Shown: one piece after another, positions 18,079 through 25,044 of the stretch
Layout of the letters: every line of letters begins with the position of its first letter
Position numbering within the stretch: position 1 is the first letter of the stretch
Source of the DNA: TMED161 sp964532515
Lineage (GTDB): Bacteria > Fidelibacterota > Marinisomatia > SCGC-AAA003-L08 > D37C17
Assembly: GCA_964532515.1 (NCBI GenBank)
Contig: CAZHKH010000009.1
Coordinates: forward strand, 1-27,860
Reading direction: 5' to 3'
DNA: 27,860 nucleotides
Program-made: the position numbers and the translations under genes
Notes under the pieces: generated by a model
Told to the model about the DNA's origin: nothing
The model's input: only the letters and a program-made list of their open reading frames with translations
Databases searched by the model: none

Positions 18079-20567
18079 ACATCCTGCACATCAAACATAA
18101 AATTAAATAAATTATCCTCATATAGTGTAATCTCAACATCCTGAGCAACCGGCTGATCATTTACAGCTGCTACAATAATTGTAATAAACCCTTCCTGAGA
18201 ATTAAGGTCTCCATCATTTGCTATATAGGTGATTTGCTCTTCTCCATAAAAATCAGAATTTGGAGAGTATATCAAAATATTATCTATCAGTGAGAATGAG
18301 CCATTTCCAGGGTTGGATGAAACGCTGTAGGTTAATTCATCACCTTCAACATCTTCTCCAATGAGAGTAATACTAAGATCGGTATCCTCCTGCCCTTCCA
18401 ATACCATATGCTCAACTACAGGAGCATCATTCACAGAGTTTATCTGAATGGTTACCGATGCCTCATCTGAATAGAATTGCCCATTGAAGGCAACAAAGCT
18501 AAAGCTGTCTTGTCCATAGAAATTGTCATCAGGAATATAGCTAAACTCAGACAAATCATCTGGGTTTCCATTGAGTGTACCATGAGCTGGAGATTGACTG
18601 ATAATAAAACTTAGTTCAGAGTCGTTTGGATCCGATCCTGTTAACTGAACAAGTAGAGTTTCATCCTCATTGGTAGATAGATTTATACTGTTTGCACTTG
18701 GACTCTGACATGAGCTGTTATCTCCGTTGCACTCACCACACTCATCAAGCTCTGCAGATCCAAAGCAGATTCCCAGACAGTCTAGATCCTGATTTCCACC
18801 ATTACATATTCCACAGTCATCTACATTTAAATCTGATATATCTTCATTAAAGCAAAATGGCTCCGGGTCATCTCCATTTAATGTCCAGCCGTCTCCCGGG
18901 TCCTCACAAAATGATTGAGTCTCTCCATATCCAAATCCATCATTATCAATATCTGAATAGTATTCATTGGGTGGGTCTAAAAAACATCCACACCCTAGGT
19001 CATCACTATTGGGCTCATTATCAGTTGTGCCTCCTGAACAAATTCCACAGTTATCAATTATTGCCTCACCATAGCAGATTCCCGCACAATCTATCTCATC
19101 ATTTGGTATCAGTCCAGTGGATCCACCGCTACAGACTCCACAGTCATCAATAGTTGCATCTCCACCCACCACTCCATAGCAGTCAGGTGACAACGCAACA
19201 AATCCATAGACATAATAAAAACTATTGATTCCCCAACCGGTGTAAGGAATTTCATCTGCACCAGATAACTCTAAAATGACATCAACCTCTACATCGTAGA
19301 ATTCTTCAAGAGAGGCATCGTACATCTTAAAGGTTGGAAGGTCTCCTGAGACCAGATAGCCCTCTGTCCACTCAGAGCCATCATCTCCCATCGCAGGCAA
19401 CGTTGTAAATGCACCGTCCCATTTTATGGCTCCAACACAAACATCACCATTAAATACTCCTATCCAATCCTGGTTTGAAAAATAATCTCCATTGTTTAGG
19501 GTTGCGGTAACAATGTAATAAAATCCCTGAAGTGTTGATTGAAAAAATGAGAACTCATCTGGCTGATCTGATTCAAAGATACAGGGCTCGAGGCCTGTTG
19601 ACCCTCCAACGCACTGATCGCATTCATCATAAAATGCACTTCCAAAACACTCTCCATTGCAATCTATATCTTCGTTGGGAATAAGATCTGTCTCTCCGCC
19701 ACTGCAGAGGTCACAATCATCGATGATTGCGCTTCCACCGCAATCATTGTTGCAGTCAAAATAGTTAAATGTACAGGATGGATACGGATCATTATCATTT
19801 TCTGACCATCCAATACCCGGGTTTTCACAGAAGTATTGCTCTTCTCCGTGCCCCAATCCATCGCCATCTTCATCCTGGTAGAAGGGGCCAACTAGAGATA
19901 CGTTGCAACCACAACCAAGATCTAAATAATTTTCCTCTAGACCGGTATTTCCTCCAACACAGATATCACAGCTATCAATAAATGCATCGCCACCTAGGTC
20001 TCCGTGACAGTCTCTAACAACCGTAATATTAACAACATAGAAAGCTAAATCTGTTGACCAGGGATAGACAACAGATGGAACTGCATCATAGATGGCATCT
20101 TCAGAACCATCGTATATCTTAAACTTGGGTAATTCTCCTTCTTGCATGTATCCCGCGGTCCACTGAGTTTCGTCGTCTCCCATCACTGGAACCGTTGTGT
20201 ACTCTCCAGACCAATCATATGATCCTACACACACATCCACTGACTCACTGAGAATGCCATCATCATTTACATCCTGGCAGTCATCGGTAAATTCATCTCC
20301 ATCAACCTCATCACCAATATTCTCACACAAACCACCCATGGTCTCATCATATTCATTAAATGCAGCGATCCAATCATCTTCCTGAACGAGCGGCTCTCCA
20401 TCTATATCAGAATTAATGAAAAAGTAAAAAGATTGGTATATCGAGATATTAAATTCAAACTCAGGAGGAGGATCCTGTGAATAGAGGACGCCAGAGAACA
20501 ATATCCCAATAAATAGATAGTGTCTGGCAATAGCATTGATATGTTTTATCGCCCCTCTAAAGCTCAT
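18079..20567 (-). CDS. Giant cadherin-like tandem-repeat T9SS protein, N-terminal part
   Basis: About 829 residues, the N-terminal part of the gene continued at 17940-11773. The ATG at 20567 follows an AGGAGA ribosome-binding site. A signal peptide ends near residue 31 (HYLFIGILFSGVLYSQ). Next come two ~110-residue QxFYF...DWIAAFN modules (about 20460-20010 and 19560-19180). They alternate with cysteine-rich repeats of the form DCxGxCxGxAxxDxCGxCxGG, interspersed with DEDGDGLGHGE-type acidic loops. The region then passes into the first cadherin-like repeats (ISQSPAHGTLNG, NSVNDAPVV, AAVNDQPVA). The many cysteines suggest disulfide-linked or metal-bound mini-domains and dependence on a periplasmic thiol oxidase or isomerase. 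The frame is lost at the N run only. Confidence 0.82.
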
Positions 20568-20595
20568 TATCTCTCCTCATAATACTGTAATCTAT

Positions 20596-20618
20596 ATGAT
20601 TTTTCATGAAAAAATCAT
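20596..20618 (-). terminator. AT-rich hairpin before the giant gene
   Basis: ATGATTTTT (20596-20604) and AAAAATCAT (20610-20618) form a perfect 9-bp stem with a 5-nt loop. It sits in the 70-nt gap between the interrupted T9SS gene and the giant repeat gene. It is GC-poor and lacks a clear run of T after the stem, so it could be a weak terminator, an mRNA-stability element or an operator. Low certainty. Confidence 0.3.
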
Positions 20619-20637
20619 GACCTAAATCACAAATAGA

Positions 20638-21561
20638 CTACTTTACATATGTCACCTTACTCGTTAATAAATCAGTAGGAGTTTCCACCATAATAATATA
20701 GCTTCCGCTTGATATTGTTGCCTCAGGAGACCAGATCAATTCATGTGTGCCTATATCCTGGAAACCATCATATAATGTAGCAACATGCCTGCCTACTGTA
20801 TCATAGACACTTATATTAATGTAATCTATTGAGCCCATTGAATACTGAATATGAGTTGATGGATTAAAGGGATTAGGATAAATACTCACAATTTCGAAAG
20901 AATTTGGAAATTCATTTGAATTTCCATTGTCAAGAGGGTCATCCTCCATCGCAATAAAATGAACTTCTTCACAATCAGACATATCTGTGCAATCGGGCCA
21001 ATATAAAAATATATTATTATTAAAGAAACCGCCGAGTTCTATGTTGCTTGTGAGGGAATGTATAATTCCATCAGATGCATCTTAGTATTTTAGGTGAGGA
21101 ATTTCATCATTTGCGCAGTAATAATCATAGTCTCCACTATCTGAAGTATCAAGGCCATTGATTAGCAACGTTGTGGTGATCGATCCATTATTTGCCTCTG
21201 AATAGCTATTGTAGTAGGACCAGCCAACACAGATATCGCACTGTCCATTTACATAGTATCCACCCTCATCGCTGCACGCTCCCTCATCTAAATCTCGAGG
21301 CATGAATGCCCCTAGAACATCGCATGAACTTGGATTTAATCCGCAATCAGAGGTTGCAGAATTCTGGCCATTTGAGCCATCTCCGTAGCCCTCTATGGAG
21401 CCTCCATCTGCATCTACAATGTTCATTGGACTAATAAATATATAGAATGTTTGATTGGTTGATTGGATGTAGCTCCACCCAGTATTCTCTTCAGTGAATG
21501 CAGAAAACAAACTACTAATAAGTAATGATGGGATTAATACTCTACACAGTAAAGATTTCAT
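20638..21561 (-). pseudogene. Short T9SS cargo protein interrupted by in-frame TAA
   Basis: One frame of 308 codons runs from the ATG at 21561 (AAGGAA ribosome-binding site) to TAG at 20638 and contains a single TAA at 21082-21084 (codon 160). Residues 1-21 form a signal peptide (LLCRVLIPSLLISSLFSAF). A QTFYIF module with a cysteine-rich insertion (about 21490-21000) follows, then a C-terminal T9SS domain starting at IYPNPFNPST. Protein homology continues on both sides of the stop: HLKY-stop-DAS aligns with TFKMYDAS in the giant protein, so TAA replaces a conserved Tyr codon (TAT/TAC) by one substitution. Either a recent nonsense mutation, strain variation or a sequencing error. If real, the truncated product would lose its secretion tag. 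The start lies 17 nt after the selenoprotein stop, so co-transcription is likely. Confidence 0.8.
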
Positions 21562-21578
21562 CTATTGTTCCTTATTAG

Positions 21579-22334
21579 TTATTTTTTTAATGCTTCGTCA
21601 ATCATTTTTGAAAATGTCGCAAGATCTCTTCCCTGAGGCTCTTTACCTGCAACCAAAAACTTAGGCACTGATAGCCTTGGAATTCCTGAATTTCTCATCT
21701 GATCAAATTCTTTTTGAATCTGAGCTTCAATTTCGGGGTCATCCGCATCACGCTTAAATTTCTCCATATCAAGACCTAATTCTTCAGCAATCTCAAGAGG
21801 GAAATCTTCATTTGTTTTTAGTTTTCTGTAATCTTCAAATATCGCGTAGTACATCTCTTTATACTTTCCTTGACGATGGGCCGCTAGAGAGTACTGAGCT
21901 GCTCTTCTTGCCTGCTTGTGAAAAGAAAGTGGAAAATTCTTTACTACAACCTTTACATCATTTGGATATTTCTTTAAAATGTCATCCACCAAACTGACGG
22001 ATTTAGCGCAGTATGGTCATTGAAAATCTGTCCACTCCACAATTGTTACTTTTGCGTTTGGATTACCCAGCACTACAGAACCGGCCTCTGCAATATCATA
22101 TACCTTGTTTGGGTCTGCTTTTGGCTTATTGTTCTTCTTATTATCTGCGGGGTTTGGTTTTTGTCCTACTTTAGTTTCAAGCGCTGCAATCTTCTTATCA
22201 ATTGCATTGAGCTTATTTAACATTATCTCCTGATTCTTATTGACATCTTTCATAGTTTTAGCCGCTTCCTGAAGGTCACTGCAGCTAAAAATAAAAAGAC
22301 CAAGGAACAGGGAGGTCATTGTCTTTTTAATCAT
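21579..22334 (-). CDS. DsbA-like thioredoxin-fold selenoprotein (Sec-Pro-Tyr-Cys), lipoprotein
   Basis: One frame of 251 residues from the ATG at 22334, with TGA at 22017-22019 as codon 106. The N-terminus is a lipoprotein signal (lipobox FIFSC, Cys18). A coiled-coil-prone segment (about 21-58) and a Lys/Asn/Pro linker follow. The thioredoxin-fold domain has VTIVEWTDFQ-Sec-PYC (Sec106, Cys109), an inserted helical region (KQARRAAQYSLAAHRQGKYKEM) and the cis-Pro loop SVPKFLVAG (Pro near 224). The family motif is DFQCPYC, so TGA sits exactly at the nucleophilic Cys. A SECIS-like hairpin starts 14 nt after it. Predicted role: periplasmic thiol-disulfide oxidoreductase or isomerase, membrane-anchored. 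The main alternative is a sequencing error or point mutation of TGC/TGT; the hairpin and intact homology on both sides argue against decay. Confidence 0.87.
21984..22002 (-). promoter_or_regulatory. Bacterial SECIS-like hairpin
   Basis: On the minus strand ATCCGTCA-GTT-TGGTGGAT folds into a perfect 8-bp stem (six Watson-Crick and two G-U pairs) closed by a GUU triloop. The loop begins 22 nt after the in-frame UGA. Known bacterial SECIS elements lie within the coding region just after UGA, with an apical loop roughly 16-37 nt downstream and a G/GU at the loop start that SelB contacts; this hairpin meets those rules. It would direct SelB-Sec-tRNA to the UGA at 22017-22019. Confidence 0.75.
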
Positions 22335-22374
22335 TTTTATTAATCCCTTTATTTAAAATTATTTCTGTCTAGAC

Positions 22375-22406
22375 AACAGAACCTCGTTAAACAACGAGGT
22401 TCTGTT
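22375..22406. terminator. Strong 14-bp hairpin, likely terminator
   Basis: AACAGAACCTCGTT (22375-22388) and AACGAGGTTCTGTT (22393-22406) form a perfect 14-bp stem with a 4-nt loop. It lies in the 112-nt gap after the stop of the thrombospondin-repeat gene and before the selenoprotein gene, so it probably ends the first transcript. The T run after the stem is weak. An adjoining 10-nt palindrome TGTCTAGACA (22366-22375) could be an operator. The ribosome-binding site for the next gene is only a modest AAAGGGA. Confidence 0.65.
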
Positions 22407-22446
22407 TACTTCTAATATAATATATAAAGACTATCTAATTAAAGAA

Positions 22447-24944
22447 TTACTTGATTAGCATAATCTTCTGAGTATGCACCGCATCCCCAGCAACAAGCTT
22501 GATAAAGTATACACCACTTGCGTTGCTGTGTGCGTTCCACACTACATTATATGTGTCAGTGTTCTTCATTTCATTTACAAGCTCTGCAACCACACGTCCA
22601 TTGATATCATAGACAGATAGGTTTACATGCATGTCTTGAGGTACTGCAAATGAAATATTAGTGCTTGGGTTAAATGGGTTTGGATATGCCTCATTTAGTG
22701 CCACTGCTGCTGGTAATGGAGTAGTACCTGATAGTTGAACTATCGCTACACTATTATTAGTCCATTCGCTGGCCTCAAGCATGCTCATTTCATTTAAACT
22801 ACCATCTTCAGCTCTTAACAGCTTGAATGTTGGTAGCTGACCGCTTTCCATATAACCTGCAGTTTCTTCAGTTCCATCGTATCCCATCGCAGGCACTGTT
22901 GTATATGCACCTGTCCATGGCCATGAACCAACCACTACATTGTCATTGTAAGCTACGATCCAGTCACCCTCAGATGCTTCGATACCATCAAAGCTTGCGG
23001 CTTCTACAAAGTAGAATCCTTGAGAAGTAGACTGAGTATATTCAAATCCTTCTGGTACAACTGGCATTGCAAAATCAGAGAAAGCTTCACGAGAGTCAGC
23101 ATCTCCAGATGGAGCGTTGAACTCGAATGATACTTCATCATCTCCTGAGAGTCCTGTTGTTGTAAACCAGTATCCTTTACCGCCTCTAAGTCCGCCGGTT
23201 GTATTGTCAGCAAGAGAACCAACCCATGCTCCAATATTAATCGCAGCGACACCCTCTCCAACAATCGCAAATGTTACATCTGCAGCATTTGCTGGAATAG
23301 CGTCTGATAGAGACTGTGTAGATGAGTATGGATATGATAGTAAGTTACTACCTTCAGCAAGGCTGTAGGATAGAGGAGCTATTACGCCACCCTGAACTTC
23401 GAAGTGCTCTTCTTCATCTTCATCTAGCCCTGATCTTACCCAGTAGCCATCTTCAGGTGAAACACCACTTAAACTACCAACCCAATCGCCATCGTTGTTA
23501 ATAACCGCTGATACACCCTGACCAATTACCTGGTAGACAGATGAACCACCGAAGAAAGATTCAACGCCTAAGCCATCATCTGGTAGAGCGAAGAAACTAA
23601 CAAGGTTGTTACCTGCGTGAAGTGTGATATCAACATCACAATCATTTGGCATACCGTCACCATCAGAGTCTACAGTGTCATCACCGTTGTGACAAACATC
23701 GCAACCATCAGCTACAGTGTCGCCATCTGCATCTACATTGTCATCGTGACCTTCACATTGATCAACGTCGCCACAAACACCGTCACCATCTGCATCATCA
23801 AGCTCATCATTTGGACATACGTCACAACCATCGGCTGTTCCGTCGCCATCTGCATCTGCGTTGTCATCGTGACCTGGACATACATCGTCACTGTCACAAG
23901 ATCCGTCACCATCAGAATCATCATTTGCATCAGATGGACATGGATCAACATCGCCACAAACACCGTCACCATCTAGGTCGTTGTCTGCATCGTATGGACA
24001 GTCATCAACGTCACCACACAAGCCATCTGCATCTGCATCGTTCTCTGCATCGTATGGACAATCATCTACATCGCCACACAAGCCATCTGCATCTGCATCA
24101 TCTTCTGCATCGTATGGACATGGGTCAACATCACCACACTGTCCGTCACCATCTGCATCATTTTCTGCGTCATAGTCACACTCATCAACGTCACCACACA
24201 AGCCATCGCCATCTGCATCGTTCTCTGCATCGTATGGACAATCATCTACATTACCACAAATCAGATCGCCATCTGCATCGTTTTCTGCATCATACATACA
24301 TGTGTCTGCCACGTCACATAAATCATCACCATCAGCGTTGGAACAAGGCTCTATAGCTAACGCTCCAGGGTCTGTAATTCCAAGAGCACTACCACCATCA
24401 CCAACAACTAACAAGTCTGATAGAACTAGTGTTGCACCATCAACCTCTGGTACAAATTCAAATGTAACTAAGGTGCCTTCACCCGCTGGTAAAGCTTCAC
24501 CGGCCATTGAGAATGCAATTACATTCTGAGTTGCCTCACTGTACTGCACATCAAGCACGCCATCATAGGCATCAGTAAGGTCTACACCCGCTACATTTAA
24601 TTGGAATCCATATAGGTCAACGTTTGACTCATATGTTAGAGTTGCATGTGATTCACTTGAAGATGTCCATGTAAGAACTACATCACCATCTTGAGTATCA
24701 TCACAACCGTTAGGTATTCCATCACCGTCTGTATCTAAATTATCATCAAAGCCTTCACAGACATCAACGTCGCCACAAACGCCGTCACCATCTGCATCAT
24801 CAAGCTCATCATTTGGACATACGTCACAACCATCGGCTGTTCCGTCGCCATCTGCATCTGCGTTGTCATCGTGACCTGGACATACATCGTCACTGTCACA
24901 AGATCCGTCACCATCAGAATCATCATTTGCATCAGATGGACATG
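22447..24944 (-). CDS. Thrombospondin type 3 / cohesin-like T9SS protein, C-terminal part
   Basis: About 832 residues, the C-terminal part of the gene continued beyond the N run at 25045-27860. In order: TSP3 calcium-binding repeats (CPNDELDDADGDGVCGDVD type), a cohesin-like beta domain (YESNVDLYGFQLNVAGVDL, about 24690-24360), a long TSP3 array (24330-23640), and two ~65-residue NLxSY...GYW modules (about 23630-23150). Then come one QGFYF...DWIVAYN module (about 23045-22735) and a T9SS sorting domain starting AYPNPFNPST. The same order of the last three parts occurs at the end of the giant repeat protein. Predicted to be an extracellular, calcium-stabilised surface protein; partner unknown. 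Any apparent continuation in this frame through the N run up to 25212 is an artefact. Confidence 0.85.
23761..23942. repeat. 182-nt near-identical direct repeat, copy A
   Basis: This 182-nt stretch of TSP3-coding DNA is repeated at 24763-24944 with a single difference (A at 23779, G at 24781). It encodes about five calcium-binding units. Part of it (23888-23991) is also identical to 25128-25231. Such identity inside a coding array suggests recent duplication or gene conversion and explains the nearby assembly gap. Confidence 0.9.
24763..24944. repeat. 182-nt near-identical direct repeat, copy B (abuts gap)
   Basis: Second copy of 23761-23942. It ends exactly at the first N (24945), as expected when an assembler stops at an unresolved repeat. 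Confidence 0.9.
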
Positions 24945-25044
24945 NNNNNNNNNNNNNNNNNNNNNNNNNNNNNNNNNNNNNNNNNNNNNNNNNNNNNNNN
25001 NNNNNNNNNNNNNNNNNNNNNNNNNNNNNNNNNNNNNNNNNNNN
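24945..25044. other. Assembly gap, 100 N
   Basis: Exactly 100 N, a conventional placeholder. The flanks match copy A at 23942 and 23985, so if the array is homogeneous the missing piece is 42 nt (14 codons). Frames on the two sides require a true length divisible by three, which 42 satisfies and 100 does not. Confidence 0.85.

Noticed and set aside
21082..21084. TAA read as a recoded amino acid
   Set aside because: TAA is not a known selenocysteine or pyrrolysine codon, the aligned residue is Tyr, and one base change explains it; a nonsense mutation or sequence error is simpler.
21579..21992. Separate 137-residue gene starting at TTG 21992 downstream of the TGA
   Set aside because: It would start in the middle of the thioredoxin fold, after the active site, and has no signal peptide or ribosome-binding site; homology continues in the same frame across the TGA.
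22004..22016. Alternative stem CCATACTG with CAGTTTGG right after the UGA as the SECIS element
   Set aside because: It has a mismatch and puts the loop only 8 nt from the UGA, too close for known bacterial SECIS elements; it is incompatible with the better hairpin at 21984-22002.
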